DNA of 64,000 nt from an uncultured Lachnospiraceae bacterium (GCA_902788035.1 CADAIL010000018.1:1-64000); one strand, 5' to 3'; positions 52,777 to 60,135 are shown, counted from the stretch's first letter. Program-made: numbers and translations. The notes: generated from the sequence alone by a model not told the origin.

Positions 52777-52863
52777 TTACCTCCTCATGAATTCGGATAC
52801 CATCATCGGCGCAAGAAGCAGGACGATAGGATCATTCTTGTTTCCGTATTCATTGATAAACAT
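52777..52863 (-). pseudogene. 28-residue hydrolase N-terminus remnant with a strong RBS
   Basis: An ATG at 52863 with AAAGGAGG upstream opens a frame MFINEYGNKNDPIVLLLAPM ending after 28 residues at TAA. It resembles the start of an alpha/beta hydrolase (MKVYEFGKEHTKLFVMFQ in the downstream gene has the same pattern). It could be a leader peptide, but a truncated paralogue is likelier. Confidence 0.5.
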
Positions 52864-52878
52864 AAGCCCTCCTTTTAT

Positions 52879-52895
52879 TAGCATGCGCTAACTTT
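52879..52895. promoter_or_regulatory. Candidate operator between the HTH gene and the methyltransferase cassette
   Basis: ATTAGC-ATGC-GCTAAC is an inverted repeat just before the cassette's first ribosome binding site. A related GTTAG-TATTGC-CTAAC lies upstream of the HTH gene near 53182-53197. Shared half-sites suggest a common binder, perhaps the HTH protein. Confidence 0.4.
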
Positions 52896-52906
52896 TAGAC
52901 AAAAAA

Positions 52907-53128
52907 TTACTTCCTCATATTCTCACCGACATTACCGACGGAAGAAGACTGCTTTGCTTTCACCCCCGGAGTGAGCCGCTTCGGTTTTATTGCATTCTCC
53001 GGAACAGCCCAGGCATGTCCAAAGCGTTCGCAGCCCGGTATCCTTCCTTCCAGTATATACTGATTCACCCAACGTACAGAGACGCCCCATTTATCGGCTG
53101 TCTGCTGAACTGATAGATATCCTTTCAA
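52907..53128 (-). CDS. Small helix-turn-helix DNA-binding protein (MerR/excisionase-like)
   Basis: This 73-residue protein begins LSVQQTADKWGVSVRWVNQY, a helix-turn-helix as in excisionase and MerR-like small regulators, then a wing-like GCERFGHAWAVPENA and a basic tail. The family binds DNA, often as helper of integrases or as local regulators. It precedes the methyltransferase cassette. Inverted repeats GTTAG/CTAAC lie on both sides of it and may be its sites. Confidence 0.75.
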   Translation of the reverse strand: MKGYLSVQQTADKWGVSVRWVNQYILEGRIPGCERFGHAWAVPENAIKPKRLTPGVKAKQSSSVGNVGENMRK

Positions 53129-53181
53129 TCTGCACCTCTCTCTGATATAAAGTCTGCGAATAAACCATGACGAAAAAGCAA

Positions 53182-53197
53182 GTTAGTATTGCCTAAC
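53182..53197. promoter_or_regulatory. Candidate operator upstream of the HTH gene
   Basis: GTTAG-TATTGC-CTAAC inverted repeat about 55 bases before the HTH gene start, related to the copy at 52879-52895. Confidence 0.4.
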
Positions 53198-53323
53198 CTG
53201 CTTTTAATTATATTCCGCGATGGGAAGGAAATCAAGAGGGAAACAGCTTACAAAGTACGTGAAGTGAATGGCTGAAGTGAATGAATGCCGAATTGAACAA
53301 TGATGACCGTCGCCAGTGCTCAG

Positions 53324-53370
53324 AAAAAAGTGCAACTGACAGGGGTAATTACTCCCTATCAATTACACTT
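53324..53370 (-). terminator. Long-stem terminator
   Basis: A 17-bp stem near 53330-53369 pairs with three C-A positions on the plus strand that become G-U in the minus-strand RNA; TTTTTT follows on that strand. It would end transcripts coming from the tRNA-like region. The rest of 53129-53690 shows no gene I can support. Confidence 0.75.
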
Positions 53371-53695
53371 TTATGGTACTATGGGGCTGTCGCAACAGAG
53401 GTTGTGGCAACCTTCGCTAATCGATGAAAATCCTGCCTCATGGCCGGATTTTTCTTATTTTTGCTTTGCCTTCGGGAAATTATCTGGTTTAAACCTTGTA
53501 ATCAAAAAGTCAGCAGTCGATCTTGCAAAATAACACACATGTGCAGTGCTGCATAAGGGTCAAATCAAAGCGCATAGGCAGTCTCACTGATTCGTTTTTT
53601 GATAAATCAGCTTAACATGCTATAAAATTTACAGCTAAGAAGCAGTCGCCTTTATTGCGTTTGATGTTCGATGACCGTATGGTTTATTTATATCA

Positions 53696-54010
53696 GATTC
53701 CAGCCTTCAGTCGATAAAAGGTCATTTCACAGCTAGCAACTGCCCTCAAAATCACCCGGGCAGTCATGAAGCGCCGTTTTGACCATAGATGACTGGGAGC
53801 CAGCTTTCTTGCATTCAGTGGATGAGAGTTGATTTCACAAAAAGCTACTGCCCTCTATACCACCCGGACAGTCATGAAGCGCCGTTTTGACCATAGATGA
53901 CTGGGAGCCAGCTTTCTTGCATTCAGTGGATGAGAGTTGATTTCACAAAAAGCTACTGCCTTCTATACCACCCGGGCAGTCATGAAGCGGCGGTTTGAAC
54001 TTTGATGACC
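53696..54010. repeat. Tandem 108-bp repeat, about three units
   Basis: CAGCTTTCTTGCATTCAGTG starts at 53801 and 53909, a period of 108; a more diverged unit precedes (53696-53800). Each holds a CTACTGCC word and a CAGTCAT...ATGACTG hairpin around GAAGCGCCGTTTTGACC. A relative lies at 40171-40262. Confidence 0.85.
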
Positions 54011-54023
54011 GCCACCTCTCAAC

Positions 54024-54057
54024 AAAAAAGCTGCCGCATAGTGCGACAGCCAAAAAA
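54024..54057. terminator. Bidirectional terminator after the tRNA-like segment
   Basis: GGCTGTCGCA/TGCGGCAGC with poly-A on one side and poly-T on the other of both strands. It has the recurring CTGTCGCA word. Confidence 0.8.
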
Positions 54058-54081
54058 CGCAAAAAAAGAAGCGCGAGATGG

Positions 54082-54181
54082 GGCGCCGCGTGCCAGTGGC
54101 ACGCGTTTTACCCGCAGGGCACGTAGGGCGCCGACCGGAGCGGAGCAGGGCGCTGGGCGCCAGTGGCGCCCGTGTAGCGCC
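54082..54181. repeat. AGT-loop hairpin repeats, two further cores
   Basis: Cores at 54082-54132 (GCGTGCC-AGT-GGCACGC inside GGCGCC/GGCGCC with an insertion) and 54149-54181 (GGGCGCC-AGT-GGCGCCC inside GGCGCT/AGCGCC) belong to the same family as 50646-51009. They precede the right 114-bp repeat. Confidence 0.82.
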
Positions 54182-54295
54182 AACCCGCGAGCGGGCCCGA
54201 TCCCCGTTCCTAAAATTGCGCAAAAAAAGAAGCGCGAGACGGGGATCGAACCCGCGACCCCCACCTTGGCAAGGTGGTGCTCCACCGCTGAGCCA
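54182..54295. repeat. Right 114-bp direct repeat containing a tRNA-Gly-like sequence
   Basis: Partner of 51032-51145 in the same orientation with only a few differences. The two bound a 3,150-base unit holding the methyltransferase, hydrolase and HTH genes. Confidence 0.92.
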
Positions 54296-54302
54296 GACAT
54301 GT
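54232..54302 (-). tRNA. Second tRNA-Gly(GCC)-like sequence, acceptor stem unpaired (probable pseudo-tRNA)
   Basis: D, anticodon and T arms are the same as in the first copy. The 5' acceptor strand here is ACATGTC against the 3' strand CTCGCGC, which gives at most three pairs. The 5' flanks of the two copies differ, so the shared block ends inside the tRNA at about position 8. Confidence 0.7.
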
Positions 54303-54389
54303 GTCAAACGTCTTTCTAAAGTTTTTCGATTTGTCCTTATTTTTTGTATTGTATATACAGATTTACAAATTTAACGACTTCTCGCCCGA

Positions 54390-55148
54390 TCACTCCGCCT
54401 TTATCAGGGCTGACAGGACATACTGGCTGCTCCTGAAATTCTTCTGGCTGATATTCTCAAGACGGATCAGGTCGACGTCGAGCCACTGCTCCTCCGCCGT
54501 CACGAGGACATGGGCGAACAGACACCCGAAACTGAACTCATCCCACTTGCCGAACCGGTCAATATCCCGCTTCTTGGAGAAGAAATGAATCCTGCTCTTC
54601 ATGATCACGAACCGCCACGGCTGTGAATTCATTGCAGAAGGAGCAAGGCGTGCGGCCTCCATGACATCCTGTGTCCATTGGCGCGGCTCCTCCTTGAAAA
54701 TACACAGCTCGTGCATAGGTATTCTCTTCGCTTCGGTCGCGCGGCGCGTCAGCGCGCCGGCACTCTTTCCGAATGCCATGACAATGACAGGTTCAAGGTC
54801 ATCGCGTTTCTGTCTGTAGCTTACACCTCCGAGGAAACAGCTACCGAGCCCCAGCGTAAGCATGTAGAGGCTGAGCTGCTCCATAATACAGCCCGCATTC
54901 ATCATAAAGCGGTCTTTCTTCTCGGAATATATAGTCAAATAATACGGCGCACGCACTCCGAAAAATCCTTTTGGCGCATGCTTTCCATCTGTGTTGTCGG
55001 TAATGCCGATTTCTGTCCGAATACCCGGAAACAACGAGGGCGCCTCCTCATAAAATGCGCCGATCGCGGCAAGCTTGGAAGCTTCCACCGGCTCCATCAG
55101 ATATTTCCGTGTCGATTTTCTCTGGAAAATAGCTTCATATAGATTCAT
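54390..55148 (-). CDS. Nitroreductase family protein
   Basis: This 252-residue FMN-dependent oxidoreductase-like protein starts MNLYEAIFQRKSTRKY (the family's RRSxRxF FMN motif) and has a second nitroreductase-like section EAARLAPSAMNSQPWRFVI, a central IYSEKKDRFMMNAGCIMEQL and a GLGSCFLGG loop. Clostridial genomes have many such paralogues of unknown substrate. I start at the ATG at 55148; an upstream TTG frame exists but has no better support. Confidence 0.85.
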   Translation of the reverse strand: MNLYEAIFQRKSTRKYLMEPVEASKLAAIGAFYEEAPSLFPGIRTEIGITDNTDGKHAPKGFFGVRAPYYLTIYSEKKDRFMMNAGCIMEQLSLYMLTLGLGSCFLGGVSYRQKRDDLEPVIVMAFGKSAGALTRRATEAKRIPMHELCIFKEEPRQWTQDVMEAARLAPSAMNSQPWRFVIMKSRIHFFSKKRDIDRFGKWDEFSFGCLFAHVLVTAEEQWLDVDLIRLENISQKNFRSSQYVLSALIKAE

Positions 55149-55255
55149 GCGAATAAGTTTACCGCAAGTTTTGGCGAATTTCAACCTAACATTTGCATTT
55201 TGGTCATTTCTACCATTTCTTCATCGGATTAACGGGGTAAAGTGCAGATTTTTAT

Positions 55256-55283
55256 TTGACATCAGAATTCTGAGGACTATAAT
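55256..55283 (+). promoter_or_regulatory. Consensus sigma-A promoter of ilvE
   Basis: TTGACA (55256-55261) and TATAAT (55278-55283) match consensus exactly with a 16-base spacer. The start near 55290 gives a 93-base leader containing an ATCCGC...GCGGAT hairpin. Confidence 0.9.
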
Positions 55284-55382
55284 GGTAAATGTTTATATTT
55301 ATTGTTTAATTAATCCGCTCTCACAATTCTCTGCGGATATTAAAGCAAAACTATTTTATGAAAAATTGATGGGAGGTAGACA

Positions 55383-56405
55383 ATGGCAAAGCAGAATATT
55401 GACTGGGGCAGTCTCGGCTTCGGTTACATTGCTACAGACAAGCGTTATGTTTCAAACTTCAAGAATGGTGCATGGGATGAAGGCGGTCTCATCGACGATC
55501 CGATGGTACAGATCACCGAGTGCGCAGGCGTTCTCCAGTATTCCCAGTCCGTATTCGAAGGACTGAAGGCATATGAGACAGAGGACGGCCACATCGTATG
55601 CTTCCGCCCGGACCTCAACGCATCCCGCATGGCTGACTCCGCAAGACGCCTTGAGATGCCGCCGTTCCCGGAAGACCGCTTCGTGGAAGCAGTCAAAGAA
55701 GTTGTAGCTGCAAATGAATCCTGGGTCCCGCCCTACGGCTCCGGCGCTACACTGTATCTTCGCCCGTATATGTTCGGTTCTGACGCTGTCATCGGCGTCA
55801 AGCCTTCAAATGAATATCAGTTCCGTATCTTCTGCACACCGGTTGGCCCGTACTTCAAGGGCGGCGCAAAGCCGATCACGATCAAGATCGCTGACTTCGA
55901 CCGTGCAGCACCACGCGGAACAGGCCACATCAAGGCTGGTCTTAACTACGCTATGAGCCTTCATGCAATCGTTCAGGCACACAATCAGGGATTTGCCGAG
56001 AACCTGTATCCGGATTCAAAGACACGCACAAAGGTCGAGGAGACCGGCGGCGCCAACATCATCTTCATCAAGGGCAAAAAGTTCGTCACAGTAGGTTCCC
56101 CGACGATCCTTCCGTCCATCACAAGACGCTCTCTTGAGTATGTTGCAGAGCATTATCTCGGCCTCGAAGTCGAGGAGCGCGATGTTCCGCTCACAGAGCT
56201 CGGCGAGTTCGATGAGTGCGGTCTCTGTGGCACAGCTGCAGTCATCTCCCCGGTCGGCAAGATCGTGGACGGCGACAAAGTCATCGCATTCCCGTCCGGC
56301 ATGGAGAAAATGGGCCCGACGATCCAGAAGCTGTACGATACACTTACAGGCATCCAGATGGGCCGCATCGAGGCACCGGAAGGCTGGATCTGCAGAATCA
56401 AATAA
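55383..56405 (+). CDS. ilvE: Branched-chain amino acid aminotransferase
   Basis: This 340-residue PLP enzyme transaminates valine, leucine and isoleucine. The PLP lysine is in TGHIKAGLNYA, preceded by APRG; the start WGSLGFGYIATDKRYV and the late GTAAVISPVG are typical of the Gram-positive IlvE branch. GGGAGG is upstream of the ATG. The promoter is a perfect consensus and the codons are plainly biased, both signs of high expression. Confidence 0.96.
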   Translation: MAKQNIDWGSLGFGYIATDKRYVSNFKNGAWDEGGLIDDPMVQITECAGVLQYSQSVFEGLKAYETEDGHIVCFRPDLNASRMADSARRLEMPPFPEDRFVEAVKEVVAANESWVPPYGSGATLYLRPYMFGSDAVIGVKPSNEYQFRIFCTPVGPYFKGGAKPITIKIADFDRAAPRGTGHIKAGLNYAMSLHAIVQAHNQGFAENLYPDSKTRTKVEETGGANIIFIKGKKFVTVGSPTILPSITRRSLEYVAEHYLGLEVEERDVPLTELGEFDECGLCGTAAVISPVGKIVDGDKVIAFPSGMEKMGPTIQKLYDTLTGIQMGRIEAPEGWICRIK

Positions 56406-56421
56406 TAAAAATGCATTTTTT

Positions 56422-56453
56422 AAGGGATTGCCGAATCGGCAATCCCTTTTTTT
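56422..56453 (+). terminator. Rho-independent terminator of ilvE
   Basis: AAGGGATTGCCG-AAT-CGGCAATCCCTT followed by a T run. Confidence 0.95.
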
Positions 56454-56463
56454 ACGAAAACTA

Positions 56464-56715
56464 TCACTGCATCGGATTCATAGATGTTATAAGTCCTCTG
56501 ACCTCGGCAAGATCATTGATATCCTCCTGCGTCAGCTTCAGATTATAATGGAACGTCTTGCCGTTCGGGTCCGTCACCTTGATATCAATGATGGTGCCCT
56601 CTCCGATTGCCTGTGCCCGTACCGTTCGAAAGAACGGGACAAGCTTCGGATGAGCCGCGCAGAACCGATCCCAGATGCCCTTAATTTTAAACATATCCAT
56701 TGGATTTACTGCCAT
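56464..56715 (-). CDS. Small conserved protein of unknown function
   Basis: This 83-residue protein (MAVNPMDMFKIKGIWDRF at the start, GEGTIIDIKVTDPNGKTFHY in the middle) has a short helical N-terminus and a beta-hairpin, and a helical end. I do not recognise a named family but similar small proteins occur in Lachnospiraceae. It lies 15 bases after the aldolase-like gene and is probably co-transcribed. No function. Confidence 0.7.
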   Translation of the reverse strand: MAVNPMDMFKIKGIWDRFCAAHPKLVPFFRTVRAQAIGEGTIIDIKVTDPNGKTFHYNLKLTQEDINDLAEVRGLITSMNPMQ

Positions 56716-56730
56716 ACATTTCTCCTTCGT

Positions 56731-57567
56731 TTACTTGCCGTTCCGAAACAGGCGGATCTTCTCCAGCGCCTGCACCTTCATCGAGTACACTTCATACTGA
56801 ATGATCTCCGGCATCTGATTGAAGCCGCTGTTGATTGCAAATATAGCCCCCTGGCCGCCCGCGATATTCAGATCCGTGAAAATGTTGATCTTGCTGATCC
56901 CATTGTCAATCGCTTTCCTGAAATGATTCTCCGAGAGTCCGGATCCTCCGTGCAGGGTGAGCGGCAGCTGTGTCGCCTCGGAAATTGCCCGGATCCTGTC
57001 GAAATCGACTTTCGGTGTGAACGTATACTGACCCTGGGCAGTGCCGACGGCAATCGCAAGCGCGTCAACTCCCGTCATCTCTACATAGCGCTTTGCCTGG
57101 TCCGGCGTCGTGTGGTAATCCTTCTTCTCCTCCTCGGAGAGATTAATTGCCTCGGGCACATGTCCGAGCTCAGCCTCCACACTCGCACCGTAGGCATGCG
57201 CTACCCGCACCAGCTCCGCCACCTTCTCCGCATTCTCCTCCATGGAGAGCTCAGAGCAGTCATAATTCACGGATGTAAACCCCAGCTTCATGGCTTCAAT
57301 GCATTTTTCAAATGTTCTTCCCCTGTCAAAATGGACAGCCACATCTACCCTGGCTTTTTTTGCCATTGCGACTGAAAACGCCGCAAATTCGTCGATTGGG
57401 CATATATCAAGCTGCCTCTCTTCTATTCCAAGGATGACCGGCGCACCGGCCTCCTCCGCAGCCCTTATGACCGCGCGGGCCATCTCCACATTCAGTGTGT
57501 TGAAGTGCCCGACTGCATAGTGCTGCTCTCTGGCAGGTTCAAGTATCTCCTTCAGGTTTACCAGCAT
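56731..57567 (-). CDS. Class II fructose-bisphosphate aldolase-like protein lacking two zinc histidines
   Basis: This 278-residue protein aligns with FbaA/GatY/KbaY class II aldolases (MLVNLKEILEPAREQHYAVG start, DVAVHFDRG, AIAVGTAQGQY, LTLHGGSG). The catalytic Asp (D81) and one zinc His (H206 in LHGGSG) are kept. The zinc His after D81 is R82 (family: DHG), and the zinc His in GTAHG is Q178. A normal zinc site is unlikely. The ATG at 57567 has AAAGGAGG upstream. It may bind sugar phosphates or use another chemistry; that is inference. Confidence 0.8.
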   Translation of the reverse strand: MLVNLKEILEPAREQHYAVGHFNTLNVEMARAVIRAAEEAGAPVILGIEERQLDICPIDEFAAFSVAMAKKARVDVAVHFDRGRTFEKCIEAMKLGFTSVNYDCSELSMEENAEKVAELVRVAHAYGASVEAELGHVPEAINLSEEEKKDYHTTPDQAKRYVEMTGVDALAIAVGTAQGQYTFTPKVDFDRIRAISEATQLPLTLHGGSGLSENHFRKAIDNGISKINIFTDLNIAGGQGAIFAINSGFNQMPEIIQYEVYSMKVQALEKIRLFRNGK

Positions 57568-57618
57568 AAAAGCACCTCCTTTTGTCTTCATTCTGCACCT
57601 GTCAATATTTATAAGGTA

Positions 57619-57624
57619 ATTATA
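57619..57624 (-). promoter_or_regulatory. Candidate extended -10 promoter of the aldolase-like gene
   Basis: Minus-strand TGCTATAAT gives TG-N-TATAAT. No clear -35. The leader is about 45 bases. The spacer to the purine gene (57592-57831) otherwise holds a CCACTT..GGAC/GTCC..AAGTGG hairpin near 57748-57800. Confidence 0.55.
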
Positions 57625-57831
57625 GCATGAATTCAGACAATTATACAGAAGAATTCAAGGCACGTATGCGGTACTTAGCGCGGGATTCGAGGCGGTTCCG
57701 GCTGAAATAAAGCAGCTGCCACATCCGTCGGTGCCGCCACTTCATATAACGGACAATTAAAATCAAGTCCGCAGGATAAGTGGTGCAGCGTCAAATGCAG
57801 CAGCCGCATATATTTTGATAATACGATTTAA

Positions 57832-59016
57832 TTAATGATGGAACAGACGGATACCTGTGAAGGCCATAGCCATGCCGTACTTATCGCAGCACTCGATGAC
57901 AGCGTCGTCTCTGATCGATCCGCCCGGCTCGGCGATGTACTTGACGCCGCTCTTCTTCGCGCGCTCGATGTTATCGGAGAACGGGAAGAAAGCGTCGGAT
58001 CCGAGAGCGATATCATGAGCCTGATCGAGCCATGCGCGCTTCTCTTCCGGTGTGAAGACTTCCGGCTTCACCTTGAAGATCTTCTGCCATGCGCCGTCAG
58101 CCAGAACATCCATATACTCCTCACCGATGTAAACGTCGATCGCGTTGTCGCGGTCAGCACGGCGAATATCGTCGACGAACGGAAGCTCGAGTACCTTCGG
58201 GCACTGGCGGAGCAGCCAGTTGTCAGCCTTGTTGCCTGCGAGACGTACGCAGTGGACGCGGGACTGCTGTCCTGCACCGACACCGATCGCCTGACCGTCA
58301 TATGCGTAGCATACAGAGTTGGACTGTGTATACTTCAGAGTGATCAGGGAGATCACAAGGTCACGCTTTGCGGATTCCGGGAGATCTTTGTTGGCGGTGA
58401 CTACATTTGCAAGAATGTCATTGTTGATGACCAGCTCGTTGCGTCCCTGCTCAAATGTGATACCGAAAACATCCTTGTGCTCAAGCGGTTCCGGTACATA
58501 TTCCGGATCAATCTTGATTACGTTGTAGTTTCCGTTCCTCTTGGAGCGGAGGATCTCAAGAGCTTCCTCTGTATAGCCGGGAGCGATGACGCCGTCGGAG
58601 ACCTCACGCTTGATGATCTTTGCTGTGGAAGCATCACATACGTCGGACAGAGAGATGAAATCGCCGAAGGAACTCATACGGTCAGCGCCGCGTGCTCTTG
58701 CGTACGCGCATGCGAGCGGGGAGAGCTCTTCCATATCATCTACAAAGTAAATCTTCTTCAGGACATCGCTGAGCGGAAGGCCTACAGCTGCGCCTGCCGG
58801 GGAAACGTGCTTGAAGGATGTTGCTGCCGGAAGACCTGTCGCCGCCTTGAGGTCGCGGACCAGCTGCCAGCCGTTGAGGGCATCCATGAAATTGATGTAG
58901 CCCGGGCGGCCGCTCAGAACTTCGATCGGAAGATCGGAGCCATTATTTACAAAAATCTTAGACGGTTTCTGGTTCGGGTTGCATCCATATTTCAGTTCTA
59001 ATTCTTTCATTGCCAA
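57832..59016 (-). CDS. purH: AICAR formyltransferase (stand-alone PurH transformylase domain)
   Basis: This 394-residue protein is the transformylase half of PurH alone: LKYGCNPNQKPSKIF at the start, the catalytic Lys-His in TSFKHVSPAGAAVG, and a late KYIAEPGGSIRDD. It uses 10-formyl-THF to make FAICAR. The cyclohydrolase half of ordinary PurH is absent and is supplied by the gene just upstream. A TTG at 59016 has AAGGAG six bases before it and an ATG lies two codons on, so the start is not settled. Confidence 0.9.
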   Translation of the reverse strand: MAMKELELKYGCNPNQKPSKIFVNNGSDLPIEVLSGRPGYINFMDALNGWQLVRDLKAATGLPAATSFKHVSPAGAAVGLPLSDVLKKIYFVDDMEELSPLACAYARARGADRMSSFGDFISLSDVCDASTAKIIKREVSDGVIAPGYTEEALEILRSKRNGNYNVIKIDPEYVPEPLEHKDVFGITFEQGRNELVINNDILANVVTANKDLPESAKRDLVISLITLKYTQSNSVCYAYDGQAIGVGAGQQSRVHCVRLAGNKADNWLLRQCPKVLELPFVDDIRRADRDNAIDVYIGEEYMDVLADGAWQKIFKVKPEVFTPEEKRAWLDQAHDIALGSDAFFPFSDNIERAKKSGVKYIAEPGGSIRDDAVIECCDKYGMAMAFTGIRLFHH

Positions 59017-59028
59017 TTGTTCTCCTTA

Positions 59029-59742
59029 TTACTGATTCTTGTTGACGATCTTTGTCTCGTACTTGCCGGTTGCGATGTCGATGTAGCGGACGAACAGAGA
59101 GACCTTGTTGTCCTCGTTGAGGTTGGTCCAGATGATGTCTGTCAGCTCATCAATGTCGTTCGGAAGCTCTACCGGGATCGGCTCGCCCTCGAAGCTCGGG
59201 ATCGGGCTGCCGTCATCGATGTAAGTGCTGATGAAATGTCCCTGACCTGCCAGAGCCGGTGAGTAGCTGTATGTGAAACGGTGATCGCTGTCCGGATTTC
59301 CGTCCGCGCTCTTTAAGATTGAAAGAGCATAATTGAAGGAACCGTCCTTTAAGCGGATAACACCAGAGATTCTCGGCGTCCAGTTCGGACCGTCCGGCTC
59401 ATATCTGCGTGTCCGAAGACTCTGTTCAAATGTGAACTGCTTGTCCATGCCCTCATAGATCGTGTCGGTCTGATCGCCGTTAGAAACGATCGTCTTCGAT
59501 CCGAGAACTCTGACCGGTGCGTAGATGATGAGACTCGGGTCTTCCATCTTAGATTCGTCAAATGCCTGCGTGCGGATTCCCTCTCCGTCTGCCACGAAGA
59601 TACGGTTGCGGGAGTTGGCGCTCCTGCCCATGATAAAGTAGGCAGCTACTGCGCTTTTACCGTCAGCGCTCCTGCCGAGCACGATGCCGCGACCGGGATA
59701 TGTCTTTGACGCCAGAAGCTCTCCAAGATTCTGAATTTTCAT
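59029..59742 (-). CDS. purO: IMP cyclohydrolase, PurO-like (PF07826 type)
   Basis: This 237-residue protein has the archaeal-type IMP cyclohydrolase look: SKTYPGRGIVLGRSADGKSA then YFIMGRSANSRNRIFV, and a late HRFTYSYSPALAGQGHFIST. It closes FAICAR to IMP. Found in Archaea and some Clostridia in place of the PurH N-terminal domain. Its stop is 12 bases before the transformylase start. GAGGAGG lies ten bases before the ATG. Confidence 0.85.
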   Translation of the reverse strand: MKIQNLGELLASKTYPGRGIVLGRSADGKSAVAAYFIMGRSANSRNRIFVADGEGIRTQAFDESKMEDPSLIIYAPVRVLGSKTIVSNGDQTDTIYEGMDKQFTFEQSLRTRRYEPDGPNWTPRISGVIRLKDGSFNYALSILKSADGNPDSDHRFTYSYSPALAGQGHFISTYIDDGSPIPSFEGEPIPVELPNDIDELTDIIWTNLNEDNKVSLFVRYIDIATGKYETKIVNKNQ

Positions 59743-59912
59743 GGTTTTAATTCCTCCTCTAAAACCCTGTGTAGATCCTTTAAGGCAGACAATCTGCCCG
59801 ATGGATCAGCATAACACTTCGGAGATTCTTTCAACTCATATGCGGGTACTCCTCACAGAGTTGAGCCTCCGGCGGATCAACTTCCACCGGAGATAAATGT
59901 CCTCTATTGGTC
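59743..59912 (-). promoter_or_regulatory. Structured leader of the purO-purH operon
   Basis: About 170 bases precede purO. Visible helices are CTCCGG/CCGGAG (about 59830-59900), TCAACTC/GAGTTGA, and GATCC/GGATC enclosing GGCAGA-TTG-TCTGCC. The last lies about 40 bases from the start codon. There is no U run after it. No known riboswitch consensus (ZTP, purine, THF, PRPP) is evident. It may be a plain leader or an uncharacterised regulatory RNA. Confidence 0.45.
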
Positions 59913-59918
59913 GAATAC

Positions 59919-59947
59919 AATATAGCGTAAAAATTCCGATTCGGCAA
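59919..59947 (-). promoter_or_regulatory. Sigma-A promoter of purO-purH
   Basis: Minus-strand TTGCCG (59942-59947) and TATATT (59919-59924) are 17 bases apart. Transcription should start near 59912. Confidence 0.7.
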
Positions 59948-60092
59948 GCTTGAGCTTCATAATCCGACAATCTTTGGAAGAATCCAATAAAAATGGATTT
60001 TTAATGCCGCCGACCAATGTTTATTATCCTAAATAATATCGGCGGGAATGGAGCTTCTGTAAAATTAGATAAATCAAATGATTCAGATACTC

Positions 60093-60135
60093 TGTACTTA
60101 TGTACATATACAATTTTTGTTAATTCCGTATAATA
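60093..60135 (+). promoter_or_regulatory. Candidate promoter and inverted repeat of the XRE gene
   Basis: TATACA (60107-60112) and TATAAT (60130-60135) are 17 bases apart. Just upstream lies TGTAC-TTAT-GTACA (60093-60106), a possible operator for autoregulation. Confidence 0.5.

Noticed and set aside
53300-53533. 77-codon plus-strand frame
   Set aside because: It overlaps a long terminator stem and has no ribosome binding site or family resemblance.
51082-54302. Two functional tRNA-Gly genes
   Set aside because: Arms other than the acceptor are perfect, but both 5' acceptor strands fail to pair with CTCGCGC.
59743-59912. ZTP or other purine riboswitch before purO-purH
   Set aside because: The conserved ZTP, purine and THF riboswitch words could not be found. 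Kept only as an unassigned structured leader.
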